A stretch of DNA of 64,000 bases from CAVVEC01 sp963770485 (GCA_963770485.1 CAVYPX010000014.1:62001-126000); one strand, 5' to 3'; positions 8,176-18,463 are shown, numbered from the stretch's first letter. The notes: generated by a model not told the origin, from the letters alone. Translations and numbers: made by a program.

Positions 8176-10914
8176 ATGGCTACCACTACTCTTCAAGCGG
8201 AAACCGAAACACAGCAAACGAAACCCACCACCAAGTACGTTTATTTTTTCGGCGGCGGCAAGGCCGATGGCAATGGCAAGATGAAAGACGAGCTCGGCGG
8301 AAAAGGCGCTGGCCTAGCCGAGATGACGAACGCGGGGCTTCCCGTGCCTCCCGGCTTCACCATCCAGACCGAAGCCTGTCGCGAATACATGCGGCACAAC
8401 CAGGTTTCGAGCGAAGTCGAACGCCAGACCGAGGAGGCGCTAAAAAGGCTGGAAGACCTGCAGAAGCAGAAACTCGGCAAGGGCGAGAACCCGCTGCTGG
8501 TAAGCGTGCGCTCGGGCGCGAAATTTTCCATGCCCGGCATGATGGACACAATCCTCAATCTCGGCTTGAACGATCAGAGCGTAGAAGCGCTGGCTAAGCG
8601 CAGCAACAATCCGCGCTTCGCCTACGATTCCTATCGCCGCCTGATCCAGATGTTCGGCAACGTGGTGCTGGAGATTCCCAAGTCCGAGTTCGACGAGGTC
8701 TTCGATGCCAAGAAAAAGCAGAAGAAGTCCAAACTCGACACCGACCTCGACGCCAAGGCGCTGCAGGAAATCATCGCCGAGTACAAGAAGGTCGTCAAGA
8801 AGCACGCCCAGCGCGACTTCCCGCAGGATGCGCACGAACAACTGGTCATGGCGCGTGATGCCGTGTTTCGCTCCTGGCAGAACGATCGCGCCAAACACTA
8901 TCGCCGCATCAACAACATCTCCGACGATCTGGGGACCGCGGTGAACGTGCAAGCGATGGTTTTCGGCAATCTCGGCGAGACCAGCGCCACGGGTGTGGGC
9001 TTCACACGCAACCCCGCGACCGGCGACAAGGAATTCTACGGCGAGTTCCTGATGAATGCGCAGGGTGAAGATGTGGTCTCCGGCGTTCGCACACCCCTGC
9101 ACATTCTGGAACTGCAGAAGATTATGCCCGATGTCTACGACCAGCTTCGAGGCATCACCACGCGCATGGAGAAGCACTACCGCGATGTGCAGGATTTCGA
9201 GTTCACCGTCCAGGATGGCAAGCTCTACATGCTGCAGACGCGCAATGGCAAGCGTACCGGACGCGCCGCGGTTCGCGTGGCGATTCAAATGGTGGAAGAA
9301 GGGCTGATCACAAAAGAAGAAGCCATTTTCCGGGTCGAGCCGAACCAGCTTTACGACTTCCTGGTTCCCCGCTTGGACGAAAAGAGCGCCAAGATTGAAG
9401 TTCTGGCTCAGGGCCTACCGGCATCGCCCGGAGCCGCCGTCGGTCAGATTGTGTTCACCGCCGATGAAGCCGTCGAAAAAGCCGGCCATGGCACCAAGAA
9501 GAACCCGGTCATTCTGGTGCGTGCGGAAACCACTCCCGAAGACATTCACGGAATGGAAGTTGCGGCGGGCATTCTGACTTCACGCGGCGGCATGACCAGC
9601 CACGCTGCCGTGGTCACGCGCGGCATGGGAAAGTGCTGTGTGGCGGGCGCCGGCGATATCGAGGTGAACGAAAAGACTCGCGAAATGCGCGCCAAAGGCC
9701 AGGTATTCAAGGACGGCGACTGGATTTCTCTCGACGGCACGACCGGCCGCGTGATCAAGGGCAGGCTGAAGACCGTCGATGCTAAGCCTGACGATCCCGA
9801 ACTGCTGAAGTTCATGAGCTGGGCCGAACCGTTCCGCAAGTTGGGCGTGCGGGCCAATGCCGACATTCCTCGCGATGCCATCCAGGCGCGGGCATTCGGC
9901 GCGGAGGGCATCGGACTGTGCCGCACCGAACACATGTTCTTCGGCGAAAAGAAGCTTCCGCACATGCGGGCGATGATCATGGCTCGTACCGAGAAAGAGC
10001 GCCGCGCGGCACTGAAGAAATTGTTGCCGATGCAGCGCTCCGACTTTATCGGCGTATTCCGTGCGATGGACGGTTTCCCGGTCACGATCCGCACGCTCGA
10101 TCCGCCGCTGCACGAATTCTTGCCCCGCCGGGAAGACCTGATGGTCGAGATCGCGGTGCTCGAAGCAACCAAGCCAAAGTCGCCGAAACTGAAAGAACTC
10201 AAGACGATTTTGCGGCGCGTGGAAGAGTTGCACGAATTCAACCCCATGCTCGGCCATCGCGGCTGCCGGTTGGGAATCACCTATCCCGAGATCACTGAAA
10301 TGCAGGCTCGCGCCATTTTCGAAGCGGCTGTGGCCGTAGCCAAAGAGGGCGTCAAAGTAAAGCCCGAAGTGATGATTCCACTTACCGCTACGTTGAAAGA
10401 GATGGCGAATCAGGCGGCCATCGTGCATCGTGTGGCTCAAGAAGTTTTCAAGGAGAAAGAAAGAACTGTCGACTACCTGGTCGGCACGATGATCGAGTTG
10501 CCGCGCGCGGCCTTAGTCGCTGACGAGATCGCGAAAGAAGCACAGTTCTTTTCCTTCGGAACCAACGATCTAACGCAGACTACGTTCGGATTCTCTCGCG
10601 ACGACGTGAACAAAGTCCTGCCGACTTACATTGCAGAAGGAATCCTGAAGCAAGACCCCTTCGCGGTGCTCGACCGCGAGGGAGTCGGCCAGTTGATCCG
10701 CATGGCTACCGAACGCGGGCGCAAGACCCGTCCAGATTTGAAAGTCGGGATCTGCGGCGAGCACGGCGGCGAACCTTCCTCGGTGGAGTTCTGCCATCAG
10801 GTGGGTCTGAACTACGTCTCCTGTTCCCCTTTCCGCGTGCTGACGGCCAGGCTTGCGGCAGCTCAGGCCGCAGCCAGCGAAAAGCTGAAAGTCGAGGGGG
10901 GAAGAACGAAATGA
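8176..10914 (+). CDS. ppdK: Pyruvate, phosphate dikinase
   Basis: The 912-residue enzyme interconverts pyruvate, ATP and Pi with phosphoenolpyruvate, AMP and PPi. The N-terminal ATP-grasp domain begins at FGGGKADGNGKMKDELGGKG. The swivelling phosphohistidine domain holds H476 in GGMTSHAAVVTRGMG. The C-terminal PEP/pyruvate barrel carries the acid/base C860 in GICGEHGGEPSS. All three parts are intact. The protein is slightly longer than the common ~875-890 residues, with a K-rich insert near residue 180 and a nonconserved tail after the final LAAAQAAA helix. It is preceded by the GIY-YIG gene by only 13 nt, but probably has its own transcription. Confidence 0.96.
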   Translation: MATTTLQAETETQQTKPTTKYVYFFGGGKADGNGKMKDELGGKGAGLAEMTNAGLPVPPGFTIQTEACREYMRHNQVSSEVERQTEEALKRLEDLQKQKLGKGENPLLVSVRSGAKFSMPGMMDTILNLGLNDQSVEALAKRSNNPRFAYDSYRRLIQMFGNVVLEIPKSEFDEVFDAKKKQKKSKLDTDLDAKALQEIIAEYKKVVKKHAQRDFPQDAHEQLVMARDAVFRSWQNDRAKHYRRINNISDDLGTAVNVQAMVFGNLGETSATGVGFTRNPATGDKEFYGEFLMNAQGEDVVSGVRTPLHILELQKIMPDVYDQLRGITTRMEKHYRDVQDFEFTVQDGKLYMLQTRNGKRTGRAAVRVAIQMVEEGLITKEEAIFRVEPNQLYDFLVPRLDEKSAKIEVLAQGLPASPGAAVGQIVFTADEAVEKAGHGTKKNPVILVRAETTPEDIHGMEVAAGILTSRGGMTSHAAVVTRGMGKCCVAGAGDIEVNEKTREMRAKGQVFKDGDWISLDGTTGRVIKGRLKTVDAKPDDPELLKFMSWAEPFRKLGVRANADIPRDAIQARAFGAEGIGLCRTEHMFFGEKKLPHMRAMIMARTEKERRAALKKLLPMQRSDFIGVFRAMDGFPVTIRTLDPPLHEFLPRREDLMVEIAVLEATKPKSPKLKELKTILRRVEELHEFNPMLGHRGCRLGITYPEITEMQARAIFEAAVAVAKEGVKVKPEVMIPLTATLKEMANQAAIVHRVAQEVFKEKERTVDYLVGTMIELPRAALVADEIAKEAQFFSFGTNDLTQTTFGFSRDDVNKVLPTYIAEGILKQDPFAVLDREGVGQLIRMATERGRKTRPDLKVGICGEHGGEPSSVEFCHQVGLNYVSCSPFRVLTARLAAAQAAASEKLKVEGGRTK

Positions 10915-11644
10915 AAACCGCGAGGACGCCGAGTGCGCAGAGCAAACAGGGCGGCAAAGAAGCTCAGTCTAGTCGGAAGAGATGCTAACGAACACCGCGG
11001 CGAGATTGCGCTGTGGACCGGCTCAAATACTGAGGCGTACTTTTCGAACCTGACAGTTAGGTAGCGCAGATCCCGCGCGATCCTGGGCACAGCGAACGTG
11101 AAGAGGACTCGTGCCTCCATGTGCTGTTGGAGCGCCTGCCAGAAGTGGGCCTTCCGCGAATCATGGGTCCGAAGTCTCAGATTTGGACGAAGGGAAGAAG
11201 CCGGGCCTGATCGACTGTTTCTTCGTCTTGAATCGCAACCTAGGTTTCTGTTACAAAGATACGAGAGTCATGATGTGGGTGATCAAGCAAGCTACCCTTG
11301 AGTTCCGAGGGCGAGCGGCGGCTTCGGTAACTTCATCTCTGGATTGAAGTGAACCCATGGATCTCTTGAGCGAAATGCCGGGAGATCATGTTCTATCGCT
11401 CTTGTACGGCGCTGGCGGAGATTTCGTCGCAAAACGAGTCCTGTTGGCGTAAAACATCGAACTTCCTTTCCGCAAGATGTAGGGAGTTTCCGATGCGTTT
11501 TGATGATAGGCCCGAAGTCTCCGACTGCCGTCGGCTTCGGGGCGAGTTTGTGTCCCGCCGGATGCCGCTTTTCGCGGAAAGCGATCCCCTTGTCTGTCTT
11601 TTCCCATCTCAATCTCAAGAGACTGCACCCGCTGGAGGAAGATA
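10915..11644. other. Intergenic stretch without a supported gene
   Basis: About 730 bp separate ppdK from the next gene. Short open frames occur on both strands, but none has both a good ribosome binding site and a recognisable protein. The first 40 bases (CGCGAGGACGCCGAGTGCGC) resemble low-complexity repeat debris. The last bases hold the ribosome binding site GGAGG (11635-11639) of the following gene. Confidence 0.5.
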
Positions 11645-13438
11645 ATGGCGACGAAACTTGTCCACATTGAAGATGACGTAGAAATCAAGCAGAGACTGGC
11701 GGCTGAACGGTCGCGGCTGCGCAGAATCGCTGGCCTGGACCAGCCCAACCATTTTCATCGGCCGGTGGAGCGGGCCTTTACCGCCGAAGAGCGTGGCAAA
11801 GTCACAATTCTCTTCGGAGGCTTCACCTGGAAGCACGAAGATTTGATCCGGGCGGTGTTTCAGGGTTGCGATTATCGTTGCGAGAAGCTGCCCGTACCCG
11901 ATGTGCCTGCATTTCAGATCGGCAAAGAATACGGCAACAACGGGCAATGCAATCCTACTTACTTTACCGTGGGGAACCTGGTGCAATACCTCCAGTTCCT
12001 GGAAAAGGAAGGCATCCCGCGCCAGCAGATTCTGGACAATTACGTCTTTTTCACTGCGGGTTCCTGCGGTCCTTGCCGCTTTGGCATGTATGAGGCCGAG
12101 TACCGCTTCGCCCTGAAGAATGCCGGCTTCGACGGCTTCCGGGTGCTGCTCTTCAAAGACAGCGACGGCATCAAGGCGGCGTCGGGCGAGCCTGGACTGA
12201 AATTCACTATCGACTTTGGCTTCGGCATGTTGAATGCGCTGCACCTGGGCGACGTGATTAACGATCTCATCTACCAAGTCCGACCCTTCGAAGTGAATAA
12301 AGGCGAGACCGATCGCGTGTTCCGTGAAACTGTGGACGGCCTTTGCGAAGACCTCAAGAAGCGCCAGTCTTTCGAGATCGAGGAACGGGCGCCAAATTGG
12401 GCCAAGCCCAAGTTCAAGAGCAACAAAATTCTGAGAAATACCTTCAATGTGTTCGGCAAATGGCACGAGCACATGTGGGGCGAGGACTATCTGAAGGCGC
12501 TCCATACCGCCCGCGACAGGATGAACTCGATTGAAGTAGATCGTACGAAGGTGAAGCCGGTGGTGAAAATCACGGGCGAGTTCTGGGCGCAGACCACCGA
12601 AGGCGACGGGAACTTCCACATGTTCGAGTTCCTGGAGCGCGAAGGCGCGCAGGTGATGGTGGAGCCGATCGCCACCTGGGTCGCCTATCTCATGTACCAG
12701 GCCAAAGCCCACGCCATAGCAAAGTGGCCGGTGAACCGTCCGCATCGCAATCCCGAGTGGTACGAGTTGAAAAAGCAGGCGGCCAATTATTTCGGACTAC
12801 ACAAGAAACTCTGGGGCATCGGCGCCGGGCAGAGGATGTGGAATTTCTTCTATCACCGCACCATCAAGAATCTGGGCGGGATCACCCACCACTTAGTTCC
12901 ACAGAAGGAGTTGGCTGAGCTGGCGCATCCCTTCTATAACCAGTTTGCGCGCGGTGGAGAAGGCCACCTCGAAGTGGGCAAGAACGTTTATTACACCGTT
13001 CACAAACTTTGCCACATGGTGCTGGCGCTCAAGCCCTTCGGCTGCATGCCTTCTTCGCAGTCTGACGGAGTGCAATCGGCGGTGATCAACAAGTTCAAAG
13101 ACATGATCTTCCTGCCGATCGAAACGTCCGGCGAAGGCGAGGTCAATGCCCACAGCCGGGTGCAGATGGCGTTGGGCGAGGCGAAGGTAAAAGCCAAGGC
13201 CGAGTTCGAGCAGTGCCTGAAGGACACAGGCAAGAGCCTCGAGGATATTCGCGGATACATTGCGGACCATCCCGAGCTGCGTCGGCCTTTCTATCACGTT
13301 CCGCATCGCGAAGGAATCGCCGGCACGGCGGCGCAGTTCATCCTGCACGTCAACGATCGCATGGATAAGAGCACGCGATTCCGGAAGCGCTCGCGCGTAC
13401 CGGGAATTGCGGTGCCTGCTGTCGCCGGCGGCGACTGA
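11645..13438 (+). CDS. 2-hydroxyacyl-CoA dehydratase-like (COG3581-type) Fe-S protein
   Basis: The 597-residue protein belongs to the large family that accompanies, or is fused to, BcrA/BadF-type activases and is distantly related to the HgdB/FldB subunit of 2-hydroxyacyl-CoA dehydratases. Likely Fe-S ligands are C102 (GQCNPT), C141 and C144 (GSCGPCRFG) and C467 (FGCMPSS). The segments KITGEFWAQTTEGDGNFHMF and QVMVEPIATWVAYL are characteristic. In the family, an ATP-driven activase injects a low-potential electron into the dehydratase-like partner; the substrate of this subfamily is not known, and double-cubane-cluster proteins are a possible relative. A GGAGG ribosome binding site precedes ATG 11645. 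The activase gene follows 96 bp downstream. Confidence 0.75.
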   Translation: MATKLVHIEDDVEIKQRLAAERSRLRRIAGLDQPNHFHRPVERAFTAEERGKVTILFGGFTWKHEDLIRAVFQGCDYRCEKLPVPDVPAFQIGKEYGNNGQCNPTYFTVGNLVQYLQFLEKEGIPRQQILDNYVFFTAGSCGPCRFGMYEAEYRFALKNAGFDGFRVLLFKDSDGIKAASGEPGLKFTIDFGFGMLNALHLGDVINDLIYQVRPFEVNKGETDRVFRETVDGLCEDLKKRQSFEIEERAPNWAKPKFKSNKILRNTFNVFGKWHEHMWGEDYLKALHTARDRMNSIEVDRTKVKPVVKITGEFWAQTTEGDGNFHMFEFLEREGAQVMVEPIATWVAYLMYQAKAHAIAKWPVNRPHRNPEWYELKKQAANYFGLHKKLWGIGAGQRMWNFFYHRTIKNLGGITHHLVPQKELAELAHPFYNQFARGGEGHLEVGKNVYYTVHKLCHMVLALKPFGCMPSSQSDGVQSAVINKFKDMIFLPIETSGEGEVNAHSRVQMALGEAKVKAKAEFEQCLKDTGKSLEDIRGYIADHPELRRPFYHVPHREGIAGTAAQFILHVNDRMDKSTRFRKRSRVPGIAVPAVAGGD

Positions 13439-13534
13439 GAAAAGCAGTAGTCAGTGGCTAGTAGTCAGGAGTCAGCACGATTTTTGTGTTCCGCAGAATC
13501 GGATCAGCGTAGTTTGGCTTTGAAAGAGGACGGA

Positions 13535-16500
13535 ATGCACGACCACTTAGGACACGACCACCACGCGCAACCCCAGCATCCGACTTGCCCAGGCCCCGAG
13601 CGGCCGCAAGAGCACCTGAAGCCGCACACCCATACGACCAAATTCCTGGTCGGACTCGATGTGGGATCTACAACCGTCAAGGCGACGGTGGTTGATGCCG
13701 CGACCGACCAGATTCTCTGGCAGGACTACCAGCGCCACGAGACCAAGCAGCCGGAGAAGAGTCTGGAGTTCCTCCGCCGCATGGAAGCGGAGGTCGGCAT
13801 CGATCGGCACAACACGCGCATGTTTATGACCGGCTCCGGAGGCGGCGCGATCGCTGATCAAATTGGCGCCAAGTTCGTGCAGGAGGTCACGGCAGTTTCA
13901 CTGGCGGTCGAGAAGTTGCATCCCGAAGTGTATTCGGTCATCGAACTTGGCGGGCAGGACGCCAAGATCATCGTTTTCAAGGACGACGAAGAGAGCGGGC
14001 GGAAGAAGAAGATTCCATCAATGAACGATAAGTGCGCCGGCGGCACCGGAGCCGTCATTGACAAGATCAATGCCAAGCTGAAGATTCCGACGGAGGAACT
14101 CGCAAAGCAGGGATACAACGGAATCAAGCTGCACAAGGTCGCCGGTAAGTGTGGCGTGTTCGCCGAGACCGACATCAACAGCCTGCAAAAAGTGGGAACG
14201 CCGCCCGATGAACTGATGGCGTCATTGTTTGAGGCCATCGTTCTTCAGAACTTGAGCGTTTTGACGCGCGGTCATACTCTTCGCCCGCACGTCTTGCTGC
14301 TGGGAGGTCCCAACAGTTTCATACAAGGTATGCGCGAAGCCTGGCAGGCCAATATTCCGCGCATGTGGCAGGAGCGCAAAGTCGCAGTTCCCGATGGCGC
14401 CAAGCCGGAAGATCTCATCAAAGTTCCGCAGAACGCGCAGTATTTCGCCGCGATGGGCGCCATCGAGTTTGGCAAGAGCGAGGAAGACTGCATCGGCTGC
14501 TATCAGGGGTACGAGCGCCTGGTGCACTACATCGATTTCGGACGACAAGAAGAGAAGGCTAAGTCTGGCGCCAAGGGATTGATCAAGGATGCACCGGAAC
14601 TCGACGCATTCAAGTCCGCTTATCGCCGCAAGACGTTCACTCCGGCAACGTTCCAGAAGAACTCGACGGTTGCCGGTTTCATCGGAATCGACGGCGGTTC
14701 CACTTCTACGAAGGCAGTCTTGCTCGACGAACAGGGCGACATTCTGTGCAAGGCTTACCAGCTTTCCAACGGTAACCCGATCCAGGACACGATTGAAATG
14801 TTCGAAAACCTGCGCGGGCAAGTGGAGGCACAGAATGCCAAGCTGGAAGTCCTCGGAGTCGCGACGACTGGCTATGCCAAAGACATTTTGAAAGACGTCC
14901 TCAATGCCGACGTTGCGCTGGTCGAGACTGTCGCCCACACCGAGTCCGCGCTGAAGTTTTACGACGATCCCCACGTGATTGTGGACGTGGGCGGCCAGGA
15001 CATCAAGATCATCATCCTGCACAACGGCCGGGTGAAAGATTTCAAGCTGAACACTCAGTGTTCGGCCGGCAACGGATATTTCCTGCAGTCCACCGCCGAA
15101 GGTTTTGGGCTCGGGGTTGAGCAATACGCCGATCTCGCTTTTTCAGCCCAAGCCATGCCGGTGTTCGGCTACGGCTGCGCAGTGTTCATGCAGTCGGACA
15201 TTGTGAACTTCCAGCGCCAAGGCTGGCGGGCGGAAGAAATTCTCGCCGGTCTAGCGGCCGTGCTCCCCAAGAATGTTTTCCTGTACGTCGCCAGTATTCC
15301 CAACCTTGCCGCGCTCGGTTCGCGCTTCGTTCTGCAAGGTGGAACGCAAAACAACATGGCGGTGGTCAAGGCGGAAGTGGACTTCATCCACAGCAGTTTC
15401 CGGGCGTCGGGGAAGAAACCGGAAATTATCGTCCATGAATTCTGCGGCGAGTCGGGCGCAATTGGCGCGGCAGCCGAATCTCTGCGCCTGTGGCGCAATG
15501 GATTGCAGACTACGTTCGTCGGCTTGGACGCCGTACGCAAGATCGAATACCGCACCACTCGCAACGAGGCCACGCGTTGCAATTTCTGCAAGAACAACTG
15601 TCTGCGCACGTTCATCGACATCAGGACTGAACCCAAGACGGAACAGAGTTTTGTACCGATTCAAAAGGTCACCAAGGTTCCGTTAATGCAGGGCGAGCAG
15701 CGTTTGATTATTGCGACTTGCGAAAAGGGCGCAGTGGAAGATGTCAACGAGATGAAGGAAATCAAGAAGGGTCTCGATCAGCTCAAAGACGCGCATCCGA
15801 ATTTCGTGGATATGGCTTCCAAGGAAGTTTTCCGGCCGGTGAGCCCGAAGAGCGTAGCCGATCCGATCCCGGCCGCGAAGTTCTGGAATAAAGCTGCCAA
15901 AGAGCGCATTCCGCTCATGGAGGGCCGCAAGAAGATTCGCGTCGGCATTCCGCGCGTTCTTAATATTTACACCTACGCGCCCTTGTTCAATGCCTACCTC
16001 GAGAGCCTCGGCGTGCAGCCGGAGAATATCATCTACTCCGATTACACCAGCTCGGAGCTATACCGGGCAGGCGCCAACCGCGGAGCGATCGATCCCTGCT
16101 TCCCGGCGAAAATCGGGATTTCGCATGTGTACAACCTGATTCAGGAGAAGCACCGCAAGAAGCCGTTGAACGTCATCTTCTTCCCCATGTACGACGTTCT
16201 GACTTCCCCGCTGGTGAACATCGTTGGTGCCAACGCGTGTCCGACAGTGACCGCGACTCCGGAAACGGTGAAGGCGGCATTCACCAAGGAAAACGACGTC
16301 TTCGGCGAGAACAACGTAAAGTACGTCGATCCCATTCTGAATTTCAAAGATCGCAAGCTGTTCGCCCACCAGATGCTGCAGGCGTGGCAGCCGATCCTGG
16401 GATTGTCGCAGGAAGAAAATGATCGCGCCGTGGAAGTCGGTTATCAGGCGCTTGCCGATTACGAAACCAGCATCCGGAAGCGCGCGCGCCAGGTACTCGA

Positions 16501-17095
16501 TCAGTTGGAGGGTGAAGATCGCATCGGTATCGTGATGCTCGGGCGTCCGTATCATCACGACCCCGGGCTGAATCACGAGATCATGGAAGAGTTCCAGAAG
16601 CTGGGCTATCCCATCTTCTCCCAGAACACCCTGCCGCTGGATGAAGACATGCTGGAGCGGCTGTTCGGGGACGAAGTTCGCGCGGGAGTGATCAGTCATC
16701 CTCTGGATATCTCTGACGCCTGGAAGAACTCGTACTCCTGCAGCACGAACCACAAAGTCTGGGCAGCGAAGTTCACCGCCCGGCATCCCAACCTGGTCGC
16801 GCTGGAGATTTCCAGCTTCAAGTGCGGCCACGACGCGCCGATCTATGGCGTGGTCGAGGGGATCATCGAGCAATCGGGGACACCGTATTTCTGTTTCAAG
16901 GATCTCGACGAGAACAAGCCCTCCGGTTCGATCAGGATCCGCGTGGAAACGATTGACTACTTCCTGCGCCGCTACCGCGAGGAAATCATCAACAAGCGTA
17001 AAGCCGAACAGGAGATCGAAGCCCAGTTGGCTGCCTATGAAGAGCAACTCCGTGGGCAACTTGAGCAGGAGACCCAAGGCATGGCGGCAGACTAG
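13535..17095 (+). CDS. Giant tandem BadF/BcrA-type CoA activase with DUF2229 domain
   Basis: This 1186-residue protein has two BadF/BadG/BcrA/BcrD ATPase modules in one chain (about residues 30-310 and 370-640). Then comes a Cys cluster, C682-x2-C685-x3-C689, and a DUF2229-type region from about 770 (IRVGIPRVLNIYTYAPLF). Module 1 has C167 (KCAGGTG) and C206 (GKCGVFAETD); module 2 has C509 (QCSAGNG) and C548 (YGCAVFMQSD). Both spacings are 39 residues, as in the HgdC activator, where two subunits share one [4Fe-4S] cluster. The N-terminus is His-rich (MHDHLGHDHHAQPQH). ATG 13535 follows AGAGGACGGA; the frame extends upstream to 13454 only through repeat-like sequence. It acts presumably on the upstream dehydratase-like protein. 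Confidence 0.82.
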   Translation: MHDHLGHDHHAQPQHPTCPGPERPQEHLKPHTHTTKFLVGLDVGSTTVKATVVDAATDQILWQDYQRHETKQPEKSLEFLRRMEAEVGIDRHNTRMFMTGSGGGAIADQIGAKFVQEVTAVSLAVEKLHPEVYSVIELGGQDAKIIVFKDDEESGRKKKIPSMNDKCAGGTGAVIDKINAKLKIPTEELAKQGYNGIKLHKVAGKCGVFAETDINSLQKVGTPPDELMASLFEAIVLQNLSVLTRGHTLRPHVLLLGGPNSFIQGMREAWQANIPRMWQERKVAVPDGAKPEDLIKVPQNAQYFAAMGAIEFGKSEEDCIGCYQGYERLVHYIDFGRQEEKAKSGAKGLIKDAPELDAFKSAYRRKTFTPATFQKNSTVAGFIGIDGGSTSTKAVLLDEQGDILCKAYQLSNGNPIQDTIEMFENLRGQVEAQNAKLEVLGVATTGYAKDILKDVLNADVALVETVAHTESALKFYDDPHVIVDVGGQDIKIIILHNGRVKDFKLNTQCSAGNGYFLQSTAEGFGLGVEQYADLAFSAQAMPVFGYGCAVFMQSDIVNFQRQGWRAEEILAGLAAVLPKNVFLYVASIPNLAALGSRFVLQGGTQNNMAVVKAEVDFIHSSFRASGKKPEIIVHEFCGESGAIGAAAESLRLWRNGLQTTFVGLDAVRKIEYRTTRNEATRCNFCKNNCLRTFIDIRTEPKTEQSFVPIQKVTKVPLMQGEQRLIIATCEKGAVEDVNEMKEIKKGLDQLKDAHPNFVDMASKEVFRPVSPKSVADPIPAAKFWNKAAKERIPLMEGRKKIRVGIPRVLNIYTYAPLFNAYLESLGVQPENIIYSDYTSSELYRAGANRGAIDPCFPAKIGISHVYNLIQEKHRKKPLNVIFFPMYDVLTSPLVNIVGANACPTVTATPETVKAAFTKENDVFGENNVKYVDPILNFKDRKLFAHQMLQAWQPILGLSQEENDRAVEVGYQALADYETSIRKRARQVLDQLEGEDRIGIVMLGRPYHHDPGLNHEIMEEFQKLGYPIFSQNTLPLDEDMLERLFGDEVRAGVISHPLDISDAWKNSYSCSTNHKVWAAKFTARHPNLVALEISSFKCGHDAPIYGVVEGIIEQSGTPYFCFKDLDENKPSGSIRIRVETIDYFLRRYREEIINKRKAEQEIEAQLAAYEEQLRGQLEQETQGMAAD

Positions 17096-17106
17096 CGGCG
17101 GCGTGT

Positions 17107-17973
17107 TTATTCCGGGCCACGAACGGTGAGCACGGGACAACTAGCTTGGCAGACGATCTTGTAGGCCTTGGCCCACGTCGCCTCACCTCGGGATGTCTCT
17201 TCCACGTGCCGCAGCCCCAGGACAATCAGATTTGCTTTCCACCGGGCTGCGGCCTCGAGGATTTTCTCCGGGGCCGAACCGAATTCCACGAAGAAAGCGG
17301 GTTCAGAGGGCAGATGGACGCTCGTGGGAATCAGCCCGCGAAGCCGCCTCAGACGTTCGTCTCTCACCCGGTCTTTTGCCTCGCCGGTAAGATTGGAGTC
17401 GGTCACGACATTCATGAGAGCCAGGGGCGAATTCAGATCCCGGGCAAACTTCATCGCATAGTTGACCGCCAGTAGCGAGTGAGGAGCAAAGCCGGTAGCG
17501 GCAAGTATGCGCTCCGGGCCGCTTTCTGGATCCTGGTCCACGATACTCGGCCCGACCGTCAGCACCGGGCATGGAGCCTGACGGAATATGCTCTGCGCTG
17601 CCGATCCCAGGATGAATTTCTGCACTCCCGTCCGTCCGCGAGTCCCGACCACCACCAAGTCGATTGCCATCTCCGTGATGAGTTGCGACAGCACGGTCCA
17701 GAGATCGCCGGATCGCACGACTAACTGGTGCTCGATGCCATCCAAACGATTCGCCAGCAAGTGTCCCATGATTTCCGTTTGCCCGGCGCGCCAACCGTCC
17801 ATCAGGGCTCTCTCGGAACCGGAGGTGACCACGTGTGTTACAACCAGCTTTGCCCCGTGACGGCGCGCGATCGAGGTGGCGTACAGAACTGCCATCTTGG
17901 AGAAAGACGAGAAGTCGGTCGCCACCAGGATGTTGTTCAGCTTCAATTGGAAACTGGGACGGTGTGTCGGCAT
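17107..17973 (-). CDS. Tandem universal stress protein (UspA family)
   Basis: The 288-residue protein contains two Usp domains (about 10-150 and 155-288). The first carries the ATP-binding signature G-x2-G-x9-G-S (GTRGRTGVQKFILGSA); the second has VLGLRH but lacks the full signature, so probably only one half binds ATP. Cytoplasmic stress and energy-state proteins of this kind are widespread. The gene is convergent with the activase gene, the ends being 11 bp apart. Confidence 0.88.
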   Translation of the reverse strand: MPTHRPSFQLKLNNILVATDFSSFSKMAVLYATSIARRHGAKLVVTHVVTSGSERALMDGWRAGQTEIMGHLLANRLDGIEHQLVVRSGDLWTVLSQLITEMAIDLVVVGTRGRTGVQKFILGSAAQSIFRQAPCPVLTVGPSIVDQDPESGPERILAATGFAPHSLLAVNYAMKFARDLNSPLALMNVVTDSNLTGEAKDRVRDERLRRLRGLIPTSVHLPSEPAFFVEFGSAPEKILEAAARWKANLIVLGLRHVEETSRGEATWAKAYKIVCQASCPVLTVRGPE

Positions 17974-18145
17974 GTGGACGCGTCAGTATAACGCTACCCT
18001 CAAGGCTCGGCGTAGTCTGATTTGCGGTCTGAAAAGGCAAACATCGACCCGTGATCGGCGTCACTGCACAGCCGTCCACGCCCGGTCAAAATGACAACAC
18101 CGCATTGTTGGAATCGGTCTCTCTCTTTCTGTTCGGGAGGAGTCC

Positions 18146-18301
18146 ATGGGCAGCCTGCTGCAGATAGACTCGGGAGTTTCGAACCTGTCGCTCATCGATG
18201 AGCAATCCGACGAGCAATGCCAGGAAGACGCCGTGGCAGTGCTCGCCCGCCAGGCATCCGCGCCTCATGATCGGTGGCGTGGGCTGGCGTGGCACGGATA
18301 G
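18146..18301 (+). CDS. Possible 51-residue small protein
   Basis: A short open frame (MGSLLQIDSGVSNLSLIDEQ at the start) is preceded by GGGAGGA five bases before its ATG. The product is acidic and Gln/Asp-rich with no recognisable domain. It is listed for the strong ribosome binding site only; codon use is not distinctive at this length. Confidence 0.35.
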   Translation: MGSLLQIDSGVSNLSLIDEQSDEQCQEDAVAVLARQASAPHDRWRGLAWHG

Positions 18302-18463
18302 AGAGACCGGATCAGGCTCTACCGATTCCGAGAGTGTTGATGTCTGCCAGATCGGCAGGCGGGAAAAAGCAGGGAATTGCTCCAAGGGGCTGTAGAAGGT
18401 CACATGGGCCGACAATTTTGCCGAGTCCGATAAGAAAACTTCGCCAGCGTACAGGAGGATGTT

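Noticed and set aside
8440..10440. Long minus-strand open frames opposite ppdK
   Set aside because: They are shadows of the well-conserved PPDK reading frame with no ribosome binding site or domain.
13454..13534. Upstream start for the giant activase
   Set aside because: The extra 27 codons derive from an ACTGACT-type low-complexity tract and do not resemble a protein N-terminus; ATG 13535 has a ribosome binding site.
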